This document shows positions 29,502 to 39,681 of a stretch of 63,845 nucleotides of DNA, in pieces. Position 1 is the stretch's first letter. The number at the start of each line of letters is the position of its first letter. The DNA lies in contig QNEL01000002.1 in assembly GCA_003645185.1 (NCBI GenBank), positions 1-63,845 on the forward strand, in the 5' to 3' direction. The notes beneath the pieces were generated by a model, which worked only from the letters and a program-made list of their open reading frames with translations, was not told where the DNA came from and did no database searches. The position numbers and the translations under genes were made by a program. The DNA is from Candidatus Parabeggiatoa sp. nov. 3 (GTDB lineage Bacteria; Pseudomonadota; Gammaproteobacteria; Beggiatoales; Beggiatoaceae).

Positions 29502-29855
29502 ATGGATAAAAAATCGGCCCGTTTGCGTCGTGCTCGCCGCACCCGCGCTATGATTAAAAAATTAGGCGCAGTCCGATTGTGTGTACACAAGACACCACAG
29601 CATATTTATGCACAAATTATTGCATCAAACGGTTCTGAAGTATTGGCAAGCGCTTCTACTTTAGATAAAGAAATTAAACAAACTACCGGCTATGGTGGTA
29701 ATGTAAGTGCCGCGATAGTGGTGGGCAAAGCAATTGCAGAGCGTGCCAAGTCAGCAGGTGTGACTGATGTCGCTTTTGATCGTTCTGGATTTAAATATCA
29801 TGGCCGCGTTAAAGCTTTAGCAGATGCTGCCCGTGAAGTGGGTCTGAATTTTTAA
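29502..29855 (+). CDS. rplR: 50S ribosomal protein L18
   Basis: A 117-aa 5S-binding L18. ATG at 29502 ([20 protein letters not shown]) after AAAAGAGGATG; the upstream GTG-initiated extension is not L18-like. [20 protein letters not shown] is conserved. Confidence 0.97.
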   Translation: MDKKSARLRRARRTRAMIKKLGAVRLCVHKTPQHIYAQIIASNGSEVLASASTLDKEIKQTTGYGGNVSAAIVVGKAIAERAKSAGVTDVAFDRSGFKYHGRVKALADAAREVGLNF

Positions 29856-30188
29856 TTTATAGACCTGTCTAATAAATATATAACAATTATTGTTTTTTTA
29901 TTATAAAGTAATTGATAAAGTCTTTAAAAACTTTGAATCAGGATCGGCTAAAAATCACTTCTTCTTTCCAATGAAATTATATTATATTAATAGTATTTGG
30001 GGGAAGTTAATTTTTTTGAGTTCATAATGCAATAAGTTAGCCGATTAATCCGATAGCCTGAATATGTAACGGTTTTTGATACGCTATTATTAAATAATTT
30101 TTTGTTACAATGTAATAATATTTGCGTGGAAAGACTTTTGCCTAGATAGGCGTTCATAAGTTTAAAATACGGTTAACGGATAACTGAT
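29856..30188. other. rplR-rpsE spacer
   Basis: 333 bp in a position usually occupied by ~15 bp. AT-rich, no gene. TAACTGA (30181-30187) adjoins the rpsE start; a GATAGGCG-type string lies near 30145. Confidence 0.55.
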
Positions 30189-30698
30189 ATGGCAAATTAT
30201 GATATCCAACGTACTAAAAATGATGACCTGTTAGAAAAACTGGTTACTGTCAATCGTGTTGCTAAGGTGGTTAAAGGCGGACGTATTTTCAGTTTTACGG
30301 CATTAACTGTTGTAGGTGATGGTAAAGGCAAAGCAGGTTTTGGTTATGGTAAAGCCCGTGAAGTGCCTCTGGCGATTCAAAAAGCGATGGAAAATGCACG
30401 TAAAGATATGCAATCTTTCCCTCTGAAAGGGACTACCTTACAGTATCCTATTGTAGCGGAGCATGGTGCTGCAAAAGTGTATATGCAGCCTGCCTCAAAT
30501 GGAACGGGAATTATCGCAGGTGGGGCTATGCGGGCAGTATTTGAAGTACTGGGTGTGCGCGATGTTTTAGCTAAAACCATTGGCAGTTCTAATCATAAAA
30601 ATGTGGTGCGAGCAATGTTTAATGGTTTGACTGCGATGGCAAGTCCACAGTCTATTGCTGCTAAACGGGGCAAAACGGTTGAGGAAATTTTAGGTTAA
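30189..30698 (+). CDS. rpsE: 30S ribosomal protein S5
   Basis: A 169-aa S5: [38 protein letters not shown] and [20 protein letters not shown]. The leader has TAACTGA directly before TATG and no clear Shine-Dalgarno. Confidence 0.98.
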   Translation: MANYDIQRTKNDDLLEKLVTVNRVAKVVKGGRIFSFTALTVVGDGKGKAGFGYGKAREVPLAIQKAMENARKDMQSFPLKGTTLQYPIVAEHGAAKVYMQPASNGTGIIAGGAMRAVFEVLGVRDVLAKTIGSSNHKNVVRAMFNGLTAMASPQSIAAKRGKTVEEILG

Positions 30699-30705
30699 AT
30701 TGGTT

Positions 30706-30888
30706 ATGAAAAAAAAGCTTAAAGTCACGCAAATGGGTAGCATCCACGGACGTCAACCAAGGCATAAGGCCTGTGTGGCGGGTTTGGGTTTGCGGCATCG
30801 GCATCATACGGTCGAGGTTGAAGATACAAAGGCTATACGTGGTATGATTAACAAGGTGGCTTATTTGTTAAAAGTGGAAGAGCTTTAA
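30706..30888 (+). CDS. rpmD: 50S ribosomal protein L30
   Basis: A 60-aa L30 ([20 protein letters not shown]). The ATG at 30706 is 7 bp after the rpsE stop; a TTG two codons earlier is less likely. Confidence 0.97.
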   Translation: MKKKLKVTQMGSIHGRQPRHKACVAGLGLRHRHHTVEVEDTKAIRGMINKVAYLLKVEEL

Positions 30889-30890
30889 TT

Positions 30891-31325
30891 ATGTATTTGA
30901 ATACATTGAAACCGGCCGTAGGTGCCAAAAAATCGGCTAAACGAGTCGGACGTGGCATAGGTTCAGGTTTAGGCAAAACGTGCGGACGCGGACATAAGGG
31001 TCAACGTTCACGCTCTGGAGGGTTTCATAAAGTTGGCTTTGAAGGCGGTCAAATGCCTTTGCAAAGACGTTTGCCTAAAGTGGGTTTTGTGTCAGCTAAG
31101 GCTAAGTATACCGCGCAAGTATGCTTACATGAACTGGAAAAAGTAGGGCAAGAAACGGTGGACTTACAAGGTTTGAAAGCGGCCAACATTATTCCACGAC
31201 AAGTCAAACGGGTCAAAGTGATTGCATCAGGGCAATTGACTAAAGCGATTAAAATTCATGGATTAGCTGTAACAAAAGGGGCTAGGGTTGCGATTGAGGC
31301 GGCCGGGGGAACAATTGAAAGTTGA
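30891..31325 (+). CDS. rplO: 50S ribosomal protein L15
   Basis: A 144-aa L15 with [20 protein letters not shown] and [20 protein letters not shown]. Two bp after rpmD. Confidence 0.98.
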   Translation: MYLNTLKPAVGAKKSAKRVGRGIGSGLGKTCGRGHKGQRSRSGGFHKVGFEGGQMPLQRRLPKVGFVSAKAKYTAQVCLHELEKVGQETVDLQGLKAANIIPRQVKRVKVIASGQLTKAIKIHGLAVTKGARVAIEAAGGTIES

Positions 31326-31376
31326 TAATTGTAATGACCTAGAATCTAAACTAATTACATTACCAAAGAGGATGAA

Positions 31377-32717
31377 GTGGCTACTCATACGACAGCGGGT
31401 ATAGAACTAGGCAAGCTAGGTAGGCTAACTGAGCTAAAGCAACGACTGTTGTTCGTGCTGGGGGCAATTATCGTTTTTAGGATTGGTACTTTTATTCCAG
31501 TACCCGGCATTGACCCAATAAAACTAGCCAGTATGTTTGAGGAGCAACGGGGCACCATTTTAGATATGTTTAATATGTTTTCAGGTGGTGCCTTAGAACG
31601 CTTTTCGGTATTTGCCATTGGTATTATGCCCTACATTTCTGCGGCCATTATCATGCAATTGCTAACGGCTGTTTCTCCTACACTTGAGCAATTGAAAAAA
31701 GAGGGGGAAACGGGGCGACGTAAAATTACCCAATATACCCGCTATGGCACCTTGGGATTGGCAACTTTCCAAGCAACAGGGGTAGCTATTGCCTTAGAAA
31801 GTCAGAATGTCGTTATTGATCCAGGCTTAGCTTTTCGGATAACCGCAATTATGACACTGGTGACAGGGGCTATGTTTTTAATGTGGCTAGGTGAACAAGT
31901 CACAGAACGAGGGATTGGTAATGGTATTTCACTTATAATTTATGCAGGAATTGTTGCTGGGTTGCCTTCTGCAATAGGGGGGTCATTGGAATTGGCACGT
32001 ACTGGTCAATTACATGTTTTGACCTTACTGTTGTTGTTTGCTGTTGTGTTGATGGTGACGGCTTTTGTCGTGTTTGTTGAGCGAGGGCAGCGCCGTATAA
32101 CGGTGAACTACGCCAAACGTCAAATAGGAAACAAAATGTATGCGGGACAAAGCAGTCACTTGCCATTAAAAATGAATATGGCAGGCGTTATTCCCCCCAT
32201 TTTTGCATCAAGTATTATTTTGTTTCCAGCCACCTTGGGTGGATGGTTTGGTAGTAGTGCTGAAGGAATGACATGGTTAAAAGATTTATCACAAACTTTG
32301 TCACCTGGACAACCTTTATATGTCTTGTTCTATGCCATAGCAATCATTTTCTTCTGCTTTTTTTATACGGCCTTGATTTTTAATCCAAAAGAAATTGCAG
32401 ATAATTTAAAGAAGTCAGGGGCATTTGTTCCAGGGGTTAGGCCTGGAAAACAAACAGCAGAATATCTTGATAAAGTGATGTCGCGTTTAACATTGGCAAG
32501 CGCAATTTATGTGACAGCTGTTTGTTTGTTGCCTGAATTTTTGGTGCTGAAATGGAATGTTCCTTTTTATTTTGGGGGGACTTCATTGCTGATTATTGTG
32601 GTAGTCACGATGGATTTCATGTCTCAAGTACAAGCCCATTTAATGTCGCATCAATACGATGGTTTGATGAAGAAAGCCAATTTAAGAGGACAAGGTCGCA
32701 GTCCTTTGTTGCGCTGA
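31377..32717 (+). CDS. secY: Protein translocase subunit SecY
   Basis: A 446-aa channel subunit with ten helices. The start is GTG at 31377, seven nt after AGAGGA; the nearby ATG at 31372 is out of frame. [11 protein letters not shown] (helix 1/plug), [35 protein letters not shown] and the C-terminal [15 protein letters not shown] are conserved. Confidence 0.97.
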   Translation: MATHTTAGIELGKLGRLTELKQRLLFVLGAIIVFRIGTFIPVPGIDPIKLASMFEEQRGTILDMFNMFSGGALERFSVFAIGIMPYISAAIIMQLLTAVSPTLEQLKKEGETGRRKITQYTRYGTLGLATFQATGVAIALESQNVVIDPGLAFRITAIMTLVTGAMFLMWLGEQVTERGIGNGISLIIYAGIVAGLPSAIGGSLELARTGQLHVLTLLLLFAVVLMVTAFVVFVERGQRRITVNYAKRQIGNKMYAGQSSHLPLKMNMAGVIPPIFASSIILFPATLGGWFGSSAEGMTWLKDLSQTLSPGQPLYVLFYAIAIIFFCFFYTALIFNPKEIADNLKKSGAFVPGVRPGKQTAEYLDKVMSRLTLASAIYVTAVCLLPEFLVLKWNVPFYFGGTSLLIIVVVTMDFMSQVQAHLMSHQYDGLMKKANLRGQGRSPLLR

Positions 32718-33264
32718 GGAAGTTTTTTTGAGGTTTAAATTCGATGTTCAAGTTTTTGCTGATTTGTAATTTGAACATCGAAACTCATTTTATAAATCTA
32801 ATAAATTTGCTCAATTTTCAAATACCTTTACAAATTTTATGTGATTTATTTTTATTTGAGTCAGATAAAGTGAGATAAATTTTGTCTCATTCTATTCATA
32901 TATGAAATAAATAAATAATTAGATATTAATAGTAACAAATTCAAAACTCATTCATAACGAATAAACTCTATTATTTTCTCCTAAAATATAATTCTAAATA
33001 ATTTATTATTCTCATTTGTATTGAGTATTAAGGCATATTGAAGAATTAAGGAAGGAGTGTGAAGAAATAATATACCCCAGAACAATCAGTCAAAGAAAAT
33101 AAACGCAAAAGACGCAATAAACGCAAAAGAGACGCAAAAGTAGTTGACATAACGTGACATAAATTTGCCTCTATGGCTTCGCCTGCGTGGGTATCTTATT
33201 TAGGCGCAACTCCCTAATTGGAAAGTTAATATTGGAAAGTTAATAATTGATTTACAGGAAAAAA
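32718..33264. other. secY-rpmJ spacer
   Basis: 547 bp where a few dozen are usual. It starts with a 12-bp stem (TTCGATGTTCAA 32740-32751 with 32771-32782; a diverged relative lies near 45683-45727), continues AT-rich, and includes GACGCAA-type repeats at 33097-33136. No gene. Confidence 0.6.
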
Positions 33265-33378
33265 ATGAAAGTAAGAGCTTCTGTTAAGAAAATTTGTAGA
33301 AAATGTAAAATTATCCGCCGACATGGAAGAGTTCAAGTGATTTGCACTGATAAGCGGCATAAGCAACGACAAGGATGA
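33265..33378 (+). CDS. rpmJ: 50S ribosomal protein L36
   Basis: A 37-aa protein starting [20 protein letters not shown] and ending [13 protein letters not shown]. The zinc-binding CxxC...C...H set is complete (C+ form). TTACAGGAAAAAA precedes the ATG. The gene is easily missed for its size; its position between secY and rpsM is the classical one. Confidence 0.97.
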   Translation: MKVRASVKKICRKCKIIRRHGRVQVICTDKRHKQRQG

Positions 33379-33623
33379 TTTTTGATTAGCGTCATTATTA
33401 ATATTATTTGATTTTGTGACAAAAGTTGATAGTATTGCAAAAAACTTTTGCAATGAACTCATGCACTTGGAAAAAGCCCCATATAGATACAAAGTGATAC
33501 TTTTTGGGGAAGTAAAAGGTTGTATTTTTGAAATGGGTAGCTCACTAGACATGATTCCTCAATTCTTACCGAGGTGAGAAGCTTGGCCGAGTATCATTTC
33601 ATCGGGCTATTCGTTGTGCGTTA
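33379..33623. other. rpmJ-rpsM spacer, first part
   Basis: Non-coding AT-rich DNA before two MITEs. Holds a short palindrome CAAAAAACTTTTG near 33437. No gene. Confidence 0.4.
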
Positions 33624-33770
33624 TACTGTCCACCCTTATAATTTGCGCTTTTGCTGAAGTGAAAGGTTAGTCACCTTTAGGTGACTTGAGCTGTAAGACA
33701 ACTGATGCCCGCTGTTGGCTGTTAGTAATTAAAAAGCGCAATTTATGACAATGCTAAGTATATATACTGC
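33624..33770. mobile_element. TA-flanked MITE, type 2 (copy 2)
   Basis: 147 bp from TACTGTCCACCCTTATAA to TTATGACAATGCTAAGTA, flanked by TA (33622-33623, 33771-33772). It is an inverted relative of 7711-7870. Confidence 0.7.
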
Positions 33771-33774
33771 ACAT

Positions 33775-33968
33775 GGGCATAACTTAAACTTTTTATCTCG
33801 ATTTGGTGGGCAACCAAAACACGTTACCCACCATTTCACATTTCACGCTTTCACGCTTTTCGCGAAGCGAAACTTTAGCGTGAAAAGTTGCGCGCAAAAA
33901 CTTCTTAAGTGAAATACAATTCCCTAAACTCATTTAAAAAAAAGTTAAGTTTATCACCTCGTTGAGTA
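33775..33968. mobile_element. TA-flanked MITE, type 1 (copy 2)
   Basis: 194 bp from TACTGCACATGGGCATAA to CACCTCGTTGAGTA, flanked by TA (33773-33774, 33969-33970). It abuts the type 2 MITE, the same pairing as at 7.7-8.1 kb. A complex TTTCACGC hairpin (33833-33916) lies between ACCCACC and TACAATTCC; copy 1 has none at that point. Confidence 0.75.
33833..33916. repeat. Compound TTTCACGC hairpin within MITE
   Basis: Modules TTTCACATTTCACGC, GCGAAGCGAAACTTTAGCG and TTGCGCGCAAAAAC arranged palindromically and closing with CTTAAGTGAAA. Confidence 0.85.
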
Positions 33969-34085
33969 TAGCACCAAACGGTTGGGATTGTTCAACCAGG
34001 ACTCGAGTTGCAATCCGTCTGGGTTATCAACCGAGAGCGAATGACCTAATGGGCAGCTTTGTCCAATTTTTTAGGAACACTTATT

Positions 34086-34442
34086 ATGGCCCGTATTGCT
34101 GGCATTAATATTCCAGTACAAAAACACACAGTAATTGCTTTGACCTCTATTTACGGTATTGGGCCCACCTCTGCACAACAGATTTGTAAAGACTGTGGCA
34201 TTTCTCCAACTATCAAGGCTAAAGACTTGAAAGAAGAGGAGTTAGAAAGCTTACGTGCTGAGGTGGCCAAATACAATGTAGAAGGTGATTTACGTCGTGA
34301 AGTGGCAATGAATATTAAACGCTTAATGGATTTAGGCTGTTACCGTGGTATGCGACATCGACGTGGATTACCTGTACGTGGTCAACGTACCCGTACTAAT
34401 GCTCGTACTCGGAAAGGACCACGGAAACCTATAAAGAAATAA
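34086..34442 (+). CDS. rpsM: 30S ribosomal protein S13
   Basis: A 118-aa S13 opening the alpha operon. The ATG at 34086 gives [20 protein letters not shown]; the nine-residue upstream extension is not S13. [20 protein letters not shown] is conserved. Its upstream 700 bp hold two MITEs, which may have replaced or separated the normal operon leader. Confidence 0.97.
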   Translation: MARIAGINIPVQKHTVIALTSIYGIGPTSAQQICKDCGISPTIKAKDLKEEELESLRAEVAKYNVEGDLRREVAMNIKRLMDLGCYRGMRHRRGLPVRGQRTRTNARTRKGPRKPIKK

Positions 34443-34573
34443 TGGTTTCTAACTCATTGATTGATATAATAAGATTGCTCCCTAACTCATGTTATTGAAA
34501 ACTTAAAAACGGGCAATAATTGAGTTTCTGGGACAACTCTAATCACTCAACCATTTTAACTATTAAATTAAAA

Positions 34574-34963
34574 ATGGCAAAAACAGCACCGACCAAGCGT
34601 AAGAAGGTAAAAAAGAATGTCACCGATGGCATTGCCCATGTGCATGCCTCTTTTAATAATACAATTATTACCATTACTGACCGTCAAGGTAATGCTTTGG
34701 GTTGGGCAACTGCTGGAGGCAGTGGCTTTCGGGGTTCTCGCAAAAGTACCCCGTTTGCTGCTCAAGTCGCAGCAGAAAAAGTGGGTAATGTGGTTAAAGA
34801 TTTTGGTGTAAAAAATTTGGAAGTACGGATTAAAGGGCCTGGGCCTGGGCGTGAGTCTGCGGTGAGGTCACTCAATGCTAATGGTTTTAAAATTACAAGT
34901 ATCATGGATGTTACACCCATTCCGCATAATGGCTGTCGCCCTCCTAAAAGGCGCAGAGTCTAA
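34574..34963 (+). CDS. rpsK: 30S ribosomal protein S11
   Basis: A 129-aa S11. The ATG at 34574 gives [39 protein letters not shown] and [18 protein letters not shown] are typical. Confidence 0.97.
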   Translation: MAKTAPTKRKKVKKNVTDGIAHVHASFNNTIITITDRQGNALGWATAGGSGFRGSRKSTPFAAQVAAEKVGNVVKDFGVKNLEVRIKGPGPGRESAVRSLNANGFKITSIMDVTPIPHNGCRPPKRRRV

Positions 34964-35086
34964 TTAATTAGATTACTTAATTCTAATTAGTAATCTTTTC
35001 AGGGGGATGTGTGTCCTTTTTCCCATACCTAATGAGGTTGAGCAAAATTTTTTTTTACCTCTATTCGTTACAACTTAAAAGTTAAT

Positions 35087-35707
35087 ATGGCAAAATATCT
35101 CGGCCCTAAATGTAAATTAAGCCGTCGTGAAGGTGTCGATCTATTTTTAAAGAGTCGTACACGAGGTTTAGAGTCTAAATGTAAATTAGAAAAAATGCCA
35201 GGAGAGCATGGTGACAAACGTCCACGAATGTCCGACTATGCTCTGCAGTTGCGTGAAAAACAAAAGTTACGCAGATTATATGGTATTTTGGAACGGCAAT
35301 TTCATAACTACTACGTAAAAGCAAGTAGCCAATCTGGTTCGACGGGTGAAAATCTACTTTCTTTGCTTGAATGTCGTTTAGATAATGTGGTGTACCGCAT
35401 GGGGTTTGCGGCTACACGGTCTGAAGCAAGACAGTTAGTGAGCCACAAAGCCATTTTAGTTAATGATAAGATGGTCAATATTCCGTCTTACCAAGTCAAA
35501 GCAAATGATACGATTAGCATTCGTGAGAAAAGCCGTGAACAGTTGCGTATTAAGACAGCATTAAGCAATGCTCAGGAGTATGGTTTCCCAGAGTGGGTTG
35601 ATGTGGATGTCAATAAAATGCAAGCTTTGTTTAAAGCAGCCCCTGAACGTATGGAATTGCCGAGCGATATTAATGAACAACTTGTGGTAGAGTTGTATTC
35701 TAAGTAA
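35087..35707 (+). CDS. rpsD: 30S ribosomal protein S4
   Basis: A 206-aa primary 16S-binding protein and translational regulator of the alpha operon in E. coli. [20 protein letters not shown] and the S4 domain [20 protein letters not shown] are conserved. Confidence 0.98.
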   Translation: MAKYLGPKCKLSRREGVDLFLKSRTRGLESKCKLEKMPGEHGDKRPRMSDYALQLREKQKLRRLYGILERQFHNYYVKASSQSGSTGENLLSLLECRLDNVVYRMGFAATRSEARQLVSHKAILVNDKMVNIPSYQVKANDTISIREKSREQLRIKTALSNAQEYGFPEWVDVDVNKMQALFKAAPERMELPSDINEQLVVELYSK

Positions 35708-35757
35708 ATCAGGTTTTATGATTTCACTGATAACGAGTAACAATTCTCTTAATAACT

Positions 35758-35873
35758 AGAGTTGTTGCGAAATAACTTAAGTATTTGAAATTAAATGACA
35801 TAACACTTATGCTTTCATAGCTAAGTCATTAATTCATCTCTAAACTGATCTCAGTTTTGTTTTGCAACAAGTC
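35758..35873. mobile_element. GTTGTTGC MITE (copy 1), directly upstream of rpoA
   Basis: About 116 bp with ends AGAGTTGTTGCGAAA and (inverted) AGACTTGTTGCAAAA. The inner AACTTAAGTATTTGAAATTA is shared with copy 2 at 36937-37043. The right end is 8 bp from the rpoA ATG. The ends resemble IS5/IS427-type repeats. Confidence 0.75.
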
Positions 35874-35881
35874 TACGGAAT

Positions 35882-36901
35882 ATGCAATCCAATGTGATGG
35901 AATTATTAAAGCCGCGTATAGTTGATGTTAAATACCTCAATGACACGACTGCTAAGATAACATTAGAGCCTTTGGATCGTGGCTTCGGATATACTTTAGG
36001 TAACGCTCTCAGACGTGTATTATTGTCTTCTCTAGCAGGAGCGGCAGTGGTTGAAGTCATGATTGACAGTGTGTTACACGAATATACCTCTATTGAGGGT
36101 GTGCAGGAAGATGTCACTGACATTTTATTAAATCTAAAAGGCTTAGCTATTCGTATGCAAGATCGCCAAGAGGTGGCCTTGCAACTCAGTAAAAAGGGCC
36201 CAGGGCCGGTGTGTGCCCGAGACATCACTTTGGATCACGATGTTGAGATTGTCAATCCTGATCATTTGATTGCCAATTTGACCAAGGCTGGTGAACTTAA
36301 CATGACCTTAAAAGTGATGATGGGACGGGGTTATCAGCCTGCAAGTCAACGCTACGAGGAAGAGGATAGTGAAAGTAGTAGTCCTGCGGGTACATTAAGG
36401 TTAGATGCGTCTTTTAGTCCTATTTCACGGGTGGCATACCGAGTTGAAAGTGCGCGTGTTGAACAACGTACCAATCTGGATAAGCTTATCATTGAGTTGG
36501 AAACCAATGGTACAATCAAGCCAGAATATGCTATTAGACAAGCGGCTGCCATTTTACGGGATCAACTTTCCGTGATTGTCGAATTGGAAGGCAATGTTGA
36601 AACAGAAATAAGGACAGAAACAAACGAGATAGATCCAATTTTATTGCGGCCAGTAGATGAATTGGAATTGACAGTACGTTCTGCTAATTGTTTGAAAGCA
36701 GAAAATATTTTTTTCATTGGTGATTTGATTCAAAAAACGGAAAATGAATTATTGAAAACACCTAACCTTGGTAAGAAGTCTCTAACTGAAATCAAAGACA
36801 TATTAGCGTCACGAGGATTGTCTTTAGGCATGCTTTTGGAAAATTGGCAACCTCCCAGTCTTTCTGAGGAACAACAGATTCCTACCGATAATTCTTCTTA
36901 A
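35882..36901 (+). CDS. rpoA: RNA polymerase alpha subunit
   Basis: A 339-aa alpha subunit. The N-terminal assembly domain is about residues 1-235 ([20 protein letters not shown]); the C-terminal domain about 250-320 ([38 protein letters not shown]) binds UP elements and activators. Start at 35882 after ACGGAAT; the intergenic MITE ends just before it. Confidence 0.98.
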   Translation: MQSNVMELLKPRIVDVKYLNDTTAKITLEPLDRGFGYTLGNALRRVLLSSLAGAAVVEVMIDSVLHEYTSIEGVQEDVTDILLNLKGLAIRMQDRQEVALQLSKKGPGPVCARDITLDHDVEIVNPDHLIANLTKAGELNMTLKVMMGRGYQPASQRYEEEDSESSSPAGTLRLDASFSPISRVAYRVESARVEQRTNLDKLIIELETNGTIKPEYAIRQAAAILRDQLSVIVELEGNVETEIRTETNEIDPILLRPVDELELTVRSANCLKAENIFFIGDLIQKTENELLKTPNLGKKSLTEIKDILASRGLSLGMLLENWQPPSLSEEQQIPTDNSS

Positions 36902-36936
36902 GTTTTTGAATTTTCTTCAATAAGAGTTATTTATAA

Positions 36937-37043
36937 AGAGTTGTTGCGAAATAACTTAAGTATTTGAAATTAAATGACATAATACACAGCCTTTAAAATG
37001 ATTTATAAATAAAATTCTCTCCGTTTTATTTTGCAACAAGTCT
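36937..37043. mobile_element. GTTGTTGC MITE (copy 2), between rpoA and rplQ
   Basis: Ends AGAGTTGTTGCGAAA and (inverted) AGACTTGTTGCAAAA. The first ~50 bp are nearly identical to copy 1, the middle differs. Confidence 0.75.
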
Positions 37044-37498
37044 ATAATAAGGGATAAAAGTGTTGAACAAGGCATTTGATTAAAACAACAAATACCTTGG
37101 ATTGAATGATGGTTCAAATATAATTAATGAGCAATTAATGAGCTCCGCCTGTACGGTAGACTTGCTCTACCGGGATTGGCGCGGGTTTTGTCTTTGTGCG
37201 TACAGGGATAGTGGGGATATGATTGTTGTTGTCGTAAAAGTCTCCTCTGGATAGCGGCAGAACTTAGCAAAACATAATCCATTATTCCTCCAGGCACTAT
37301 ATACAGTAAACCGATTTGTCTGTAGTGATGAGATTTGATCACCGGACGGAATAAAGCAGTTACCAGTAAAGCATTACCAGTTAATGACACCCATGAACAC
37401 TGATAACTGATAATTGATTTCGCTTTGCGAACCTTCGGTTCTTTGCCCCAGTTTTTGAAAATTTTTTGCCTAGAACGTGATAACTGAAAAGGAAAATT
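37044..37498. other. rpoA-rplQ spacer, second part
   Basis: 455 bp with no supported gene. 37135-37340 is less AT-rich than other spacers and may be insertion debris. TAACTGA lies at 37404-37410 and 37481-37487, the latter just before the rplQ Shine-Dalgarno (AAGGAAA). Confidence 0.5.
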
Positions 37499-37885
37499 AT
37501 GCGTCACCGTCATGCTGGTAAGCAGCTTAATCGTACAAGTAGTCACCGAAAGGCGATGTTTAAAAATATGGCGGTTTCTATAATGCGTCACGAACTCATC
37601 AAGACGACTTTGCCTAAAGCAAAAGAGCTACGTCGTGTTGTTGAGCCATTGATTACTTTGGCTAAAAAGGACAGTGTCGCAAACCGTCGATTGGCTTTTG
37701 CTAGATTGCGCGACAGGGAAATAGTTACAAAATTATTTAATGAATTAGGCCCTCGTTATAAAGAGCGTCCAGGCGGTTATCTACGCGTTCTTAAATGTGG
37801 CTTTAGGCAGGGAGATAAAGCGCCTATGGCTATTGTAGAATTAGTAGATCGACCAGAAGAAGCAGAGAAAGCGGCTGAAGCTTAG
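37499..37885 (+). CDS. rplQ: 50S ribosomal protein L17
   Basis: A 128-aa L17: [20 protein letters not shown] and [20 protein letters not shown]. Last gene of the alpha operon, 597 bp after rpoA rather than the usual ~40. Confidence 0.98.
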   Translation: MRHRHAGKQLNRTSSHRKAMFKNMAVSIMRHELIKTTLPKAKELRRVVEPLITLAKKDSVANRRLAFARLRDREIVTKLFNELGPRYKERPGGYLRVLKCGFRQGDKAPMAIVELVDRPEEAEKAAEA

Positions 37886-37944
37886 AATCTCTTTGAAAAC
37901 TGCTCTTATTATATTGTGGCATCTAAATAAAATGGTTGTTATTT

Positions 37945-37971
37945 TAAAAACCGGGGATACCCGGTTTTTTT
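37945..37971 (+). terminator. Rho-independent terminator of the ribosomal block
   Basis: AAAAACCGGG, loop GATA, CCCGGTTTTTTT. Textbook stem plus T-run 60 bp after rplQ. Confidence 0.92.
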
Positions 37972-38024
37972 ATGGACTGGCGTTTGAGATATCGAATCAT
38001 CGAATCAATTTCAAAAAATCCAAT

Positions 38025-39433
38025 CTAAACCTTCTGTCCACAGACAGCAAACACGGGATCGGCATATCTACTTTCATGGATATATTTGTCATCCATCGGC
38101 CTTGGCAAGTTCCGCATAGAATACGTGGATAAATTAGAGTATTGCCCTGATTTTAAAAAATATTCCATGACCAGTCCAAGACGTTCAAATTCATGAAGTT
38201 CATGCCAAATAGTGATCACTTTGGCTGGAAACCAACGATTAGAAAATGTAACGATAAAATATCCCCACTTTTAAAATCTGTGACACTTCTTCAAAAACCT
38301 CAAAAGGCTGAGTCAGGTATTCAACAGAAACGGTGCAAATAACCGCGTCAAATGCCTTGTCATCAAATGGCATACGTGGTGTTTTGTTCAAATCGTGAAG
38401 GCGATAGCCTGTCAACTGATTATTATTGTCTAACTCCTCTTGATTCAATCCGAGTCCGATCACATCGGCTAATTCTAAATTTTCTGGAAGATGCGATTTC
38501 CAACTGCTCATCAAATCTATACTACACGCGGCTACAACTTAAACATTTATGTATTTCACGCTAAAGTTTCGCGGAGCTAAACTTTAGCGTGAAATGGTGG
38601 GTAACGTGTTTTTAAAGCCCACCATTCTCATTAAAAAGTTCAGTTTGTTACCCCACTAATGATAAACTTAACTTTTTTTTTAAATGAGTTTCTGGAATTG
38701 TAGGGAGCCCTAGCAAAAAAAGTTTTGCGTGAAAAGCTATGCCCATGTGCAGTATAATACCTTCATGCCGGGTTTAATAAATTGACTATAGAAACCCGTG
38801 ATGACTTCGATAGCTTTAGCATCCAGATGGGTTACAAGGCGAGATGTGCTGTAAAATTCCCTATCATCACTCCAATCCATTCTGCCAAAAGGATCAAAAA
38901 AAAATCGGTAGGCCTATTTTCGTAACGGCTCTGAAAACCAATGCCATTACTCGTCATGATTTCTGCCCAATCATGACACCTGCCACATCGATCCTCATGG
39001 CTGCCTTGAACTTCATGGACTTTCGCAGCCAATTTAAGTGCATATTGGGCTAAGGGATGATTAAAATAAACTTGTAGCGTCGTTTCATCAAGTCTAATAC
39101 AACGAAAGGGGGTCAATTTTTCTTTAACGCCTCCCGAAACATTTTGCAGAAATTTTTTATTTTAGGATAAAAACGACCTAAACGCGGATCAAGCATCCTG
39201 CCGTGCAAAAAATTGCGGTTAAATTGGCTGCGTTGCAAAGTAAAGATATTATGGCTGCTATGAGGCAAGATGATATCATCATGTGGCAACGGTACTTTAA
39301 CTTCATCCCCTACCGTTTTATCCATTAATGCCTCTTGTAACGCTTGAGGCAAAAAATCTCGCCAAAAATTGACCTTTTCTGCAAAATAGCAATCGACATG
39401 AGAGGCAAATTGGCTTTGCCAACTTAAATTCAA
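38025..39433 (-). pseudogene. FKBP-like domain + SAM-dependent methyltransferase, disrupted
   Basis: One ancestral minus-strand gene can be read across several frames: N-terminus from 39433 (MNLSWQSQFASHVDCYF), then VKEKLTPFRCIRLDETTLQV with FNHPLAQY (SlyD/FKBP-like), EDRCGRCHDWAEIM, FGRMDWSDDREFYS, IEVITGFYSQFIKPGMKV, a 235-bp MITE, LDLMSSWKSHLPENLELADV, FDAVICTVSVEYLTQP (methyltransferase), and FIVTFSNRWFPAKVITIWHE to the end. Frameshifts fall at an A-run (about 39160), a T-run (about 38897-38905) and a G-run (about 38262). The homopolymer sites might be sequencing errors, but the MITE is a real disruption. The native product was probably a cytosolic fusion protein of unknown substrate. Confidence 0.85.
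38520..38754. mobile_element. TA-flanked MITE, type 1 (copy 3), inside the methyltransferase pseudogene
   Basis: 235 bp beginning TACTACACGCGGC and ending GCCCATGTGCAGTA, with TA at 38518-38519 and 38755-38756. Removing the element and one TA restores K-V-L-D-L across the junction, so the boundaries are exact. It carries a TTTCACGC hairpin (about 38555-38596), a GTGGGTAACG...GCCCACC palindrome and the TTAAGTTTATC segment of the family. Confidence 0.85.
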
Positions 39434-39681
39434 GGCTGGCTATAGCGTTTGAATGTATTTTATCCATTGTTTGACTCCGAATTTGATAGGCCTTCACCTC
39501 GTTATTCCGTATCAAGTAACATTGTCTTTGATTTGTAAGTGATTTTTAGGTGATAACGGGCAACCACAATGGATTGCCCCTACATACGGTGTTCTATTTC
39601 ATGCCTCGTTGATAAACAGATTAATGCGCTTTCATCCGCAATAAAAACCCCTTCTTGTTATGACTTGTATTGATGACATAA
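39434..39681. other. Intergenic with a GGGCAACC palindrome
   Basis: Includes GGGCAACCACAATGGATTGC (39558-39577), a member of the GGGGCAACC palindrome family. No gene. Confidence 0.5.

Noticed and set aside
37893..38132. Plus-strand frame downstream of rplQ
   Set aside because: Runs through the rho-independent terminator and opposite the methyltransferase pseudogene.
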